Source of the DNA: Spisula solida
Lineage: Eukaryota > Mollusca > Bivalvia > Venerida > Mactridae
Direction: 5' to 3'
DNA: 64,000 bases
Assembly: GCA_947247005.1 (NCBI GenBank)
Contig: OX365955.1
Location: 47,595,822 to 47,659,821, forward strand
Shown here piece by piece: positions 36,840 through 48,109 of the stretch. Each line of letters starts with the position of its first letter. The first letter of the stretch is position 1. The notes under the pieces are model-generated. The model saw nothing but the letters and a program-made list of their open reading frames with translations. It ran no database searches and had not been told where the DNA came from. Made by a program: the position numbers and the translations under genes.

Positions 36840-37490
36840 TAAAAAAACAATTTCTATGACTGTGTTTCATTTTGAAGTAACATGAATCCAAAATTAGGCC
36901 TACCAAGCTAAAAAACGAAGAAAAAAAGTTATTCGCGCAAGGGTCACCGTCACGTCGTCATTTCCGGTGACTAAAGAGTCGAATTTTGCTTACTTTCACT
37001 TTCGGGCAGGTGTGTAGCGTCCGGATGTATCGAGTTTTTATCAGTGCAGATAGTCAATAATGTCTCAGGGACGGAGTATAGGGTCCATATGAATTTCTCC
37101 TAGCCCCCCAAAACGTCGTGGTAGCGGAAAGAATATCAATATAAAGGACATAGCCAGGGCTTCATTCTTATTTGTCTAAGTTGAAATTATTGTATTTTAT
37201 AACAGATATATATATAACAAGTTTTGTACTAAAAGCGCGCAAAAATATGTGTCACACGTTGCGTCAAGAGCAAGAGAGTAGATCACTAAAACATGCACTT
37301 TCGTTAATTTTCATTCAAAATCATCTGAACTTGTCCAACTTGTGTCTCGATGACTTGGTCACGTTATGTTATTTACGTATTTTGACGCAATGTGATTAGA
37401 CACCATTTTCTTGCGTAACGTCACTTGGATCAACATATTATAGACGAAGCAGACTAGACAATATGGATATAGAAAATCAAACAGATCCGG
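36840..37490. other. No gene recognised
   Basis: Intergenic sequence after the SLC17 gene. A 75-codon frame at 37172-37399 shows no recognisable feature. Confidence 0.4.
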
Positions 37491-37496
37491 CACTTG

Positions 37497-37825
37497 ATAT
37501 CTTCAGTCCCATATATACACCAGTGGTTAGTGAGGTTTCCGGTGTTAGAAGAATACGCTGGTGGACGAGAATGTATCTCTTAGAAGACTAGTGTAAAACA
37601 TGAATTATATCTTTAGTCACATATACACCAGTGGTTAGTGAGGTTTCCGGTGTTAGAAGAATACGCTGGTGGACGAGAATGTATCTCTTAGAAGACTAGT
37701 GTAAAACATGAATTATATCTTTAGTCCCATATACACCAGTGGTTAGTGAGGTTTCCGGTGTTAGAAGAATACGTTGGTAGAGGAGAATGTCTCTCTTAGA
37801 AGACTAGTGTAAATAATGAATTAGA
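37497..37825. repeat. 108-bp tandem repeat, three copies
   Basis: Copies share CACCAGTGGTTAGTGAGGTT and TTAGAAGACTAGTGTAAA, with starts near 37518, 37626 and 37734. No gene is seen between 37826 and 38635. Confidence 0.9.
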
Positions 37826-38635
37826 TCTTTCTTGATACACAATGATCTACATCACCACGCATTTTTACATTTTCCGAACTCTTTACTAAAAGTCACATGC
37901 ATTTCAAAAACAAATAGTCGCGAATACTGATTACAATACATATGTAAAGCGTTATACACTCAACAAAATAAATTAAGGGTCAAGACTTCTGTTCATATAT
38001 TTTTTAATGCAATTAAATTGTGTATTTTGCTTTAGACACACCCGTAGTGTAAACATATGTTTATCTACCCGAGTTAGCTAAAATATCCCATGCATGTGCG
38101 TGCAGGTCCGTGCAAACACAACCAACATTCAAAAAGTGAAAATCAAGTGTGTAAAAAAAGTCATCGTGATATGAGCAGGGTTTTTATTTGAAGTTTTGGT
38201 TCGAATCGTCTGTTATGCTATATACCTCTGGAGCACCGGTATGCAATAAATTATTTGGCATAGCATGCACTTCCGTGATATGCTTAAGAACTGCTGTCAT
38301 AAGTCATTTACCTCAATTTTTGTTGTTGAGTGTATTATGGGTCCTCCGCAAGATTAATGAAACATAAAGGATAGTTTATTTATTTGTTCTTTACAGTTCG
38401 TCATCATATAATAAACATGATAAACATACACTGAACACAATGAGAATATAAACACGTCACAGAGAAAACATGATAAGTATAATTATATAGAAATGTAATT
38501 TATTTGAACAATCATTCCACTCCTTGATATTCAAAATGAATCTATAGAATAGAGGACGAACAAGCAGAGCCATCGGTTTGTACGACTAAATAATTATTAG
38601 TATATATTATACAATTAACTTAAATATATTTGTTA

Positions 38636-38850
38636 GACTGGTACCACAATCAGTTTAGACCGTGTGTGAAAATGAGACAAGTGGTACCAGTCTACATTGG
38701 TCTGAATTATTGAAGATCCTCTGATTTTATCATCAATTCTCGTAGACATATCACTGAATTAGTGAAGATCCTCTGATTTTATCATCATTTCTCGCAGACA
38801 TATCGCTAAAATAGTGAAGATCCTCTGATTTTATCATCATTTCTCGTAGA
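38636..38850. repeat. Small hairpin followed by 51-bp triplicate
   Basis: TAGACTGGTACCAC and its exact reverse complement flank about 30 bp (38636-38692). Then three copies of a 51-52 bp unit with GAAGATCCTCTGATTTTATC start near 38711, 38763 and 38814. Confidence 0.75.
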
Positions 38851-39514
38851 CATAATTATGGGTTTTTATGTAAACTTACGTCGGTATTACAAATTCTAAC
38901 ATCACATACGATTCTGCCTATATAGACAAAGAACAAACACAGCGTTGTATATATGTGTCGTTCTGACGAGATGTTACTGGTTAAAAACTGTAAATACTTT
39001 TTCTCTAAAAGCATACATTCACGATTTTGATATGTTTTCTGAAATAAGAATATAATTCTAAAATTTGATACAATATTGTTAAGCTTTCTTCAATAATTTA
39101 TCAAATACTGGATTTGTGAAATCTTGTTAACGTTACGCCAAAAAATGTTTGAATGACGTTTGCGACGTCTCTCAAAAAGGTCTGTTACTTTGTAAATGGA
39201 CGTTATATTCTTCCAAAATAATCAGAAACTGTTCATATAAGAGTCGTGTCATTCTAACATTATATTGTCATGATTTTCGTAATTCACTAATGTTCCTCAT
39301 TGTTAGAATAAATTTCTCAATTATTTCTTATGTAGATCATAATGTTAAATGGTAAACATACAAAATGTTATTATAAATAGGACATAGGGTATGGTAAAGG
39401 ATCAACGTAGATTTCAATCGTACTTTCCATCTCTTTTTGAAGATTTCACATCTAGTAAGACACCATGATAACGTCTTCACTGTTGCTCGTTCACACGTTG
39501 TGCAAGAAGTTATT

Positions 39515-39725
39515 AGTTAATCGGACAGGGAAGGCAGCACTTAACTTAAACAGCTGAGCACATACAACATGAAAACATCACATAGCACAATTACACGGCA
39601 CAATGTACAACACCTAACTAAACGAGAAAATGTTCTTCTCAGCAGAAAGCCCAAGTCCCAGCTGTTAAAACTCTAAAATATTCAAAACAGTGGGAAGGCA
39701 TTTAGGAGGAGGAGGAGGAGGGAGG
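39515..39725. repeat. Dispersed repeat copy and GGA microsatellite
   Basis: Partner of the segment at 8970. It ends near a GGAGGAGGAGGAGGAGG run at about 39705-39722. This lies just downstream of the dehydrogenase stop codon. Confidence 0.55.
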
Positions 39726-39790
39726 AATGAGATTTAACAGTTTAAATATTGCATTGTTTGTTGTAAGTTACATATTATATATATCAATGA

Positions 39791-42700
39791 CTACTCTACT
39801 AGTTCTGAAGGTAGCTGTCCGTAAGGTTTAGGCCAACCAATGATACAATCTGATATCCACTCTGGTAGCGTAGTCAACATACGGAAGAACAAGTGAGCAT
39901 CAGTACCAACCAAGTAGCGTCTTTTAGGATATACAGCTAATAGCGCATGCGTCATAGCATTAGCAACTTTCTCTGGTTTGGTGCTGCAGTACTTTGCCTG
40001 CTGATATATACCATTGACCACTGTAAGAAGACAGAAACATATTCACAAACCTAATTCTATACTTCATTTCAAAATCTGTAGTCCACACAGTAATCCAATT
40101 CGACTATTCGTTACATTTTTATAAGGTTTTTGGTGCCACGGTTACTAGATAAGACCATATCTTACATAGTACCCATGTTATAGCATTAACATAACACGTG
40201 TTCGTCATCATTAGTCAACACTACTGGTCAAGTGCAGTAACTCCATTTTGATTTATATTGGAGTTATGCCCCTTTTCGAACTAAGACGTGTTGGTTAACG
40301 CACCTGGAAACCTTGTATCATACAAACTGTCTGTCTCTTACCTCGAAGTCAGAGGTCATTGGCTAATCAGGCAGGGAATAACCGGATGACCACACACGAC
40401 TGTCTCAGTCGAACGTAGATAAAAAAAAGAATTAGAGATGACAGAACAGATTTACATGTTTGACAGATTTAAATTCAGTTGATCAATGAAGATATCTAAT
40501 TCTTGGTGCATAGGTCTGCATACTCAGGTGTAAATTTCCAACAAACACGTCCGACAATCACTAATACGTGGCAATCTCTGTAATGTCGTTAATTTATACT
40601 CAGTTAAAGTCCAGAGTGTCTCGGTGTTAGTTTGAGAAAAGACAAAAAAACACTAAAATATACGTTACAGAAAATATACCTTACAGAAAATACAGAAAAT
40701 ATACCTTACAGAAAATATACCTTACAGACAATATTGGCCTCGGTGAGCTTTTGTCTCTGGACACGGTTATCTACATGTGTATTTATCTCTGGACACGGCT
40801 ATCTACATGCGTATATATTAAACAGACTGGGCGGTTTACAAGTTCTAAAATGTATCCGAGATAAAATACAACTTTATTTTGGTTTTGTTCTTAATCTAGA
40901 TCAAAACAGTAAAATGTAACCCAATAACTGCCACGAACAGTACATAGAAAATAAACAAAATAGTTTATCTTTATCAACAGTTAGATTAAATACGTCCATA
41001 TTTGTGTTCAGTTGTTCACACCAAATGTTGATGTTGATAATCAGATTGTATAGACACATACCAGACACAGTTATAACATGTGATAATAACCTCTAGTCAC
41101 ATTACGGGTTCGATAACTAGACTCTGATATACCAAAATGATAACTCAAATTTTAATTGTCGGAATCGGTCAGGAAACGCTGTGTAAGCAGAAATAGCACA
41201 ACAGTGAATGTCCTTAAAAGTTCGACGCGAAAAAGAAAAGTCACAAAATACAGACAACCACAAGAATTAACAAGAAAGAAGGAAGTATATAGCTACAAAA
41301 ATACGACAGCATATTCCGTCAGCGTGTCGCATTAATCAGTCAACATCTTCCGTCAGCGTGTCGCATCAATCAGTCAGCATCTTCCGTCAACGTGTCGCAT
41401 CAATCAGTCAACATCTTCCGTCACCGTGTCGCATCAATCAGTCAATATCTTCCGTCAACGTGTCGCATCAATCAGTCAACATCTTCCGTCAACGTGTCGC
41501 ATCAATCAGTCAACATCTTCCGTCAACGTGTCGCGTCAATCAGTCAACATCTTCCGTCAACGTGTCGCATCAATCAGTCAACATCTTCCGTCAACGTGTC
41601 GCATCAATCAGTCAGCATCTTCCGTCAACGTGTCGCATCAATCAGTCAACATCTTCCGTCAACGTGTCGCATCAATCAGTCAACATCTTCCGTCACCGTG
41701 TCGCATCAATCAGTCAACATATTCCGTCAACGTGTCGCATCAATCAGTCAACATCTTCCGTCAACGTATCGCCTCAATCAGTCTGCATCTTCCGTCACCG
41801 AGTCGCTTCAATTAGTCAACATCTTCCGTCAACGTATCGCTTCAATTAGTCAACATCTTCCGTCACCGTGTTGCATCAATCCGTCAACATCTCCCGTCAA
41901 CGTGTTGCATCACGTATCGCATCAATCCGTCAACAACTTCCGTCACCGTGTCGAATCGATCAGTCAACATCTTCCGGCACCGTGTCGCATCAATAAGTCA
42001 ACATCTTCCGTCACCGTGTCGCATCAATCAGTCAACATCTTCCGTCAACGTGTCGCATCAATCAGTCAACATCTTCCGTCAACGTATCGCATCAATCAGT
42101 CAACATCTTCCGTCAACGTGTTGCACCAATCAGTCAACATCTTCCGTCAACGTGTCGCATCAATCAGTCAACATCTTCCGTCACAGTGTCGCATCAATCA
42201 GTCAACATCTTCCGTCAACGTATCGCATCAATCAGTCAACATCTTCCGTAAACGAGTCGCATCAATCAGTCAACATCTTCCGTCACCGTGTCGCATCAAT
42301 AATTAGTCAACATCTTCCGTCACCGTGTCGCATTAATCCGTCAACATCTTCCGTCAACGTGTCGCATCAATCCGTCAACATCTTCCGTCAACGAGTTGCA
42401 TCAATCCGTCAACATCTTCCGTCAACGTGTCGCATCAATCAGTCAACATCTTCCGTCAACGTGTCGCATCAATCAGTCAACATCTTCCGTGAACGTGTCG
42501 CATCAATCAGTCAACATCTTCCGTGAACGTGTCGCATCAATCAGTCAACATCTTCCGTCAACGTGTCGCATCAATCAGTCAACATCTTCCGTCAACGTAT
42601 CGCATCAATCAGTCAACATCTTCCGTCAACGTATCGCATCAATCAGTCAACAACTTCCGTAAACGAGTCGCATCAATCAGTCAACATCTTTCGTCACCGT

Positions 42701-45700
42701 GTCGCATCAATAATTAGTCAACATCTTCCGTCACCGTGTCGCATTAATCCGTCAACATCTTCCGTCAACGTGTCGCATCAATCCGTCAACATCTTCCGTC
42801 AACGTGTCGCATCAATCAGTCAACATCTTCCGTCAATGTGTCGCATCAATCCACCAACATCTTCCGTCAACGTGTCGCATCAATCAGTCAACATCTTCCG
42901 TCAACGTGTCGCATCAATCAGTCAACATCTTCCGTCAACGTGTCGCATCAATCAGTCAAACATAACTGGTGTAAGAGCCAGAAGACAAGATTATTTAACA
43001 AGGATGATCTCACATTCTATAGAGGAAAATCCACATCGTTGTTAAACGTCATAAAAGTGTATGATCTGTCGGAACCAGGAATCTTACACAGAATGGTTGG
43101 GTACAAATCCAGCACACTAAGCACTGGACAGCGACCAGGAATCTGACCCAGAATGGTTGGGTACAAATCTAGCACACTAACCACTGGACAGCGACCAGGA
43201 ATCTGACCCAGAATGGCTGGATACAAATCCAGCACACTAACCACTGGACAGCGACCAGGAATCTGACCCAGAATGGTTGGGTACAAATCCAGCACACTAA
43301 CCACTGGACAGCGACCTGGAATCTGACCCAGAATGGTTGGGTACAAATCAAGCACACTAACCACTGGACAGCGACCAGGAATCTGACCCAGAATGGTTGA
43401 GTACAAATCCAGCACACTAACCACTGGACAGCGACCAAGAATCTGACCCAGAATAGTTGGGTACAAATCCAGCACACTAACCACTGGACAGCGACCAGGA
43501 ATCTGACCCAGAATGGTTGGGTACAAATCCAGCACACTAACCACTGGACAGCTACCAGGAATCTGACCCAGAATGGTTGGGTACAAATCCAGCACACTAA
43601 CCACTGGACAGCTACCAGGAATCTGATCCAGAATGGATGGGTACAAATCCAGCACACTAACCACTGGACAGCTACCAGGAATCTGATCCAGAATGGATGG
43701 GTACAAATCCAGCACACTAACCACTGGACAGCTACCAGGAATCTGATCCAGAATGGATGGGTACAAATCCAGCACACTAACCACTGGACAGCTACCAGGA
43801 ATCTGATCCAGAATGGATGGGTACAAATCCAGCACACTAACCACTGGACAGCGACCGTGAATCTAATCCAGAATGGATGGGTACAAATCCAGCACACTAA
43901 CCACTGGACAGCGACCGTGAATCTGATCCAGAATGGTTGGATACAAATCCAGCACACTAACCACTGGACAGCGACCAGGAATCTGACCCAGAATGGTTGG
44001 GTACAAATCCAGCACACTAACCACTGGACAGCGACCATGGCTCCTCTGTATAACAAACCGACACTCACCATATAACTCACATACATGAGTTCTCGATCAA
44101 ATGAATGTAACCATGGTATAAACGACTGTACCGAACTCCGACCCACGAGATGATACTAGTTGTAATAAATAACAAATAACATTATACAAATAAAACCTAC
44201 AATATCTGGAAATATTTCCTCCGTAGAATTGCTGTGCTTCAGATGTTGCTTTCTTGTATCCCGACTTATACATATCCATTAATCTATTCTGAGCAGTAAG
44301 CATTGTGTTAAATCCACCAGGTTCTATAGTATGAGCAGTCACACCAGAATGCAGCAACTCTCGTCTGGAAAAATAGAAGTGTGTAACAAGGGTCATATGT
44401 ACCGCGTCTATCATTTACGACCTGGTGGGCATTATTTGCCTCGAAGAGGTTCTTCCGATCGAAATCGGCAAGTGACGGGATGTCAATGCATAGGTTCGGG
44501 AGAGGTCGTTAGATATTTGGTGACGTCGGGATACATCAAAGTTATGACTCGGTTCCACGAAGCATTTTTATGCGTATGGATGTTTCACTGGAGCTTTCGC
44601 GAAATGCGTTTTTTCCCAGAAGCATTCCAGATGCATCTACTCAACTCATACAAACACCTGTTTATGAGAATTAATTACAAATATTAGCAATGTTTCTTAC
44701 AAACTGGTTTTTTACAAAAGGGTTTGACAAAAGACTGTAATACATTTATTGTCATCCCAGCAAGTTTAGTAACATATTATTACAACACCGGTTGCTATAA
44801 GGCTTCCAAACCAAACTAAAAACCATAATAAATTCGATCCTTCGTGTGAAAAACTCTACTGAAATCAAACCATCGTATAACTGACCTGGGACTCTGTGAA
44901 CTACTAGTATGTACATACTGATTTAATGATTGTTTTCATTCCAAAGACCTCATAAATGAAAATACACGTCTTTATAGCACTAAATGAATTGTTTAGCTTG
45001 GTGATTTTATGTAGCCTATATGACTACACAAGTAGATGAAGTACAAATGTAAATATTTTACTGATGTATAATAAATTCTGAAATACATGAAGTTAGCGAA
45101 GTAATTGCACAACAGTTTGAATATTATATTATTTTAAAGTTACAGGATGGAACCCTAACCTTAAACAGGATATACATACCGTAAACAGGATATACCTACC
45201 TTAAACTGGATACACTTACCCTAAACTTGATACACATACCTTAAACAGGATACACACACCTTAAACTTGATACAATTACCTTAAACTTGATACACATACC
45301 TTAAACAGGATACACACACCTTAAACTTGATACAATTACCTTAAACTTGATACACATACCTTAAACAGGATACACCTACCTTAAACAGGATACACTTACC
45401 TTAAACTGGATACACCTACCTTAAACAGGATATACATACCTTAAACTGGATACACATACCTTAAACAGGATACACACACCTTAAACAGGATACACTTACC
45501 TTAAACTGGATACACCTACCTTAAACAGGATACACTTACCTTAAACTGGATACACATACCTTAAACAGGATACACACACCTTAAACAGGATACACCTACC
45601 TTAAACTGGATACACCTACCTTAAACAGGATACACACACCTTAAACTGGATACACCTACCTTAAACAGTATACACACACCTTAAACTGGATACACATACC

Positions 45701-47997
45701 TTAAACTTGATACAATTACCTTAAACTTGAAACACATACCTTAAACAGGATACACCTATCTTAAACAGGATACACTTACCTTAAACTGGATACACCTACC
45801 TTAAACAGGATATACATACCTTAAACTGGATACACATACCTTAAACAGGATACACACACCTTAAACAGGATATACTTACCTTAAACTGGATACACCTACC
45901 TTAAACAGGATACACTTACCTTAAACTGGATACACATACCTTAAACAGGATACACACACCTTAAACAGGATACACCTACCTTAAACTGGATACACCTACC
46001 TTAAACAGGATACACTTACCTTAAACTGGATACACCTACCTTAAACAGGATACACACACCTTAAACTGGATACACATACCTTAAACAGGATACACTTACC
46101 TTAAACATGATACACTTACCTTAAACTGAATACACCTACCTTAAACAGGATATACCTACCTTAAACAGGATACACTTACCTTAAACAGGATACACTTACC
46201 TTAAACTGGATACACCTACCTTAAACAGGATACACTTACCTTAAACTGGATATACATACCTTAAACAGGATACACCTACCTTAAACAGGATACACTTACC
46301 TTAAACAGGATATACCTACCTTAAACAGGATACACCTACCTTAAACAGGATACACATACCTTAAACTTCATACACCTGCCTTAAACAGGATACACATACC
46401 TTAAACAGGATATACATACCTTAAACAGGATACACCTACCTTAAACAGGATACACATACCTTAAACTTGATACACATACCTTAAACAGGATACACACACC
46501 TTAAACAGGATACACATACCTTAGACAGGATGTACCTACCTTAAACAGGATACACCAACCTTAAACAGGATACACCTACCTTAAACAGGATACACCTACC
46601 TTAAACAGTATACACCTACCTTAAACAGGATACACATACCTTAGACAGGATGTGAACATTTTAACACCAGCCTTGGATATGGAGTAGTTGGTTACACCGG
46701 GATAACCAAAGTTTGCTGTTACACTACAAACGTTCACCAGCCTACCACGTGACGCACGTAACAACGGCAAAAACGCCATCGTCATAGAAATCGTACCAAA
46801 AAGATTCACTTTGCACGTTGACTTAAAATCTTTAAGTGAGGTCCACTCCACAGGCCCGTATGTAGGCATAATGCCAGCATTGTTAACAAGTCCCCATAAA
46901 TCTGTAAAACATTATATTGAATCTTCAATTATGGGGTAACCAGTGATGTACGAGGTCGTCATTAATATGATATTTCTTCAATTTAGGTCAGTTGAAACAA
47001 CATATTCCAATAAATTGTTTATTAAAACCACAGGACCCTACAACTGGCCTAATGGAAGAACACACTGGTCAGTTGAAATAACATGACCCTACAACTGACT
47101 AAAGGAAGCAACAACTCACTACAACTCTCCCAAGGTAACAACATATTCCAATAAATAGTTAATTGAAACAACAGGACCCTATGACTGGCTGGAAGAAACG
47201 AAAGCCCTCTACAATTGACCAAAGGGAATAACAACTCCCTTCAACTAGCTAAAGGAAACAACAGCTCTCTATTTCTAGCCAAAGATAACAAGTAGCTTCC
47301 CACAACTGACGAAGACACATCAGCTCATTTCAAGTGGCCAAATATAAGAATAAACTCCCTGCAACAGGCAAAAGAGAACAACAGCACCATTAAACTGGCC
47401 AAAGGAAACAACAGCTCCAAGCAACTTTGCAAAGCAACCAAAAGTGCCGAAAGTAACGAACCATCTACCGAAGCGGCCAACCCTATTTTTCATAGCGTCA
47501 ATGCAAAAACAAAATAACAGAGAATGTACATGCACAATAAGTAGATACAATTTTATGAACTGAACGACTTAAATGACTAAAATTATCCGAACTATCCGCA
47601 TCTATGAGTAAATAGATTATATATGACGAAGAATAAAAATCAGCAAAGTTTAAAAATACCACAAACCTCCACCTTTGATGGTCTGCTTAACAAAAACCAA
47701 AGCCTTTTCAACCGAACTTTCATCAGTTACATCTACAATGAATGTATTCAGACGTGATGATGTTTCTGTTTTCAGTGTGTCGGCACCTTGGGTTGTTAGA
47801 CATCCGGCAAGCACAGGGACACCCTTCCTGTCCAGGGTATTAGCCAGCATGTAACCAAACCCACTATCACAGCCAGTGATCAATACATAACGTTTGTGTA
47901 ACGTCTTCAGTTCCAATGTGGATAAATATAAATACACAAACACCAATACAACAATCACTACGGCAACGTAGAGTAGAGATAACGCCACTTGGGACAT
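39791..47997 (-). CDS. Membrane-anchored short-chain dehydrogenase, RDH/HSD17B6 group, complete, four exons
   Basis: NAD(P)-dependent oxidoreductase of the SDR superfamily, most like retinol dehydrogenases and 17-beta-hydroxysteroid dehydrogenase type 6, which act at the endoplasmic reticulum on retinoids or steroids. Exons: 47667-47997, 46640-46901, 44201-44364 and 39791-40020; 328 aa with all phases matching. Residues 5-26 are a hydrophobic anchor. TGCDSGFG (41-48) is the cofactor loop, VNNAG (116-120) the structural motif, Ser170 in VNVCSV and Tyr183/Lys187 in YSISK the catalytic residues, and IEPGGF follows in exon 3. Exon 4 starts LVNGIYQQAKYC and includes YPKRRYLVGTDAHLFFRM, as in the family's C-terminal part. 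Intact, so probably active; substrate cannot be named. The exon 2 donor is the edge of a 74-copy array, and intron 3 carries two more arrays. Confidence 0.93.
41320..42962. repeat. 34-bp minisatellite, about 48 copies
   Basis: Unit core CAGTCAACATCTTCCGTCAA then CGTGTCGCATCAAT, in dehydrogenase intron 3. Variants include CACCGTG, ACGTATCG and CAATAATTAG. A block of about 412 bp is duplicated: the run from AAACGAGTCGC near 42248 is repeated from about 42661. Frames across it are artefacts. Confidence 0.95.
43079..44036. repeat. 60-bp minisatellite with tRNA-like units, 16 copies
   Basis: Exactly phased 60-bp units with no indels. On the minus strand each reads CCAGTGGTTAGTGTGCTGGA and, 20 or so bases later, GGGTCAGATTCC. 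These resemble a pol III A box and B box of a tRNA-derived SINE head. In intron 3 of the dehydrogenase, beside the 34-bp array. Confidence 0.93.
45161..46640 (-). repeat. 20-bp array of the dehydrogenase exon 2 5' splice site, 74 copies
   Basis: Minus-strand units are TATCCTGTTTAAG followed by GTATGTG or GTAGGTG, GTAAGTG or GTGTGTG. The authentic exon 2 end is ATCCTGTCTAAG|GTATGTGTATCC, so the last dozen exon bases and the donor form the first unit. Period is exactly 20 bp over 1,480 bases with no indels. About fifteen units read AAG|GTAAGT, a near-perfect U1 site. The exon-like TTAGACAGG variant also appears inside the array at 46521. A block of 19 units (380 bp) is duplicated (from about 45361 and about 45741). 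Confidence 0.97.
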
Positions 47998-48097
47998 ACT
48001 GGTGGTGCTAATTGTCTTTGTTATGACATTAATAATGCTTTAGAGTAACTAAAGATGTCGCAGTTGTCACTGAATAGTGTCACATAAGGGTATTTAG

Positions 48098-48105
48098 CTT
48101 ATATA
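48098..48105 (-). promoter_or_regulatory. Putative TATA box of dehydrogenase gene
   Basis: The minus strand reads CATATATAAGCTAAATA, core TATATAAG, about 100 bases upstream of the ATG at 47997. Identical in core to the motif upstream of the TENA-type gene. Confidence 0.5.
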
Positions 48106-48109
48106 TGAC

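Noticed and set aside
41358..43146. Many overlapping frames over the 34-bp array
   Set aside because: Repeat artefacts in a dehydrogenase intron, on the opposite strand to the gene.
43017..44146. 275- and 325-codon minus frames over the 60-bp array
   Set aside because: The 60-bp period keeps frames open; the true dehydrogenase exons on either side use other sequence and splice across it.
44331..44687. 118-codon plus frame
   Set aside because: Partly antisense to dehydrogenase exon 44201-44364; no recognisable domain.
41320..46640. CRISPR-like regular repeats
   Set aside because: Units are contiguous without unique spacers, in introns of a eukaryotic gene; they are minisatellites.
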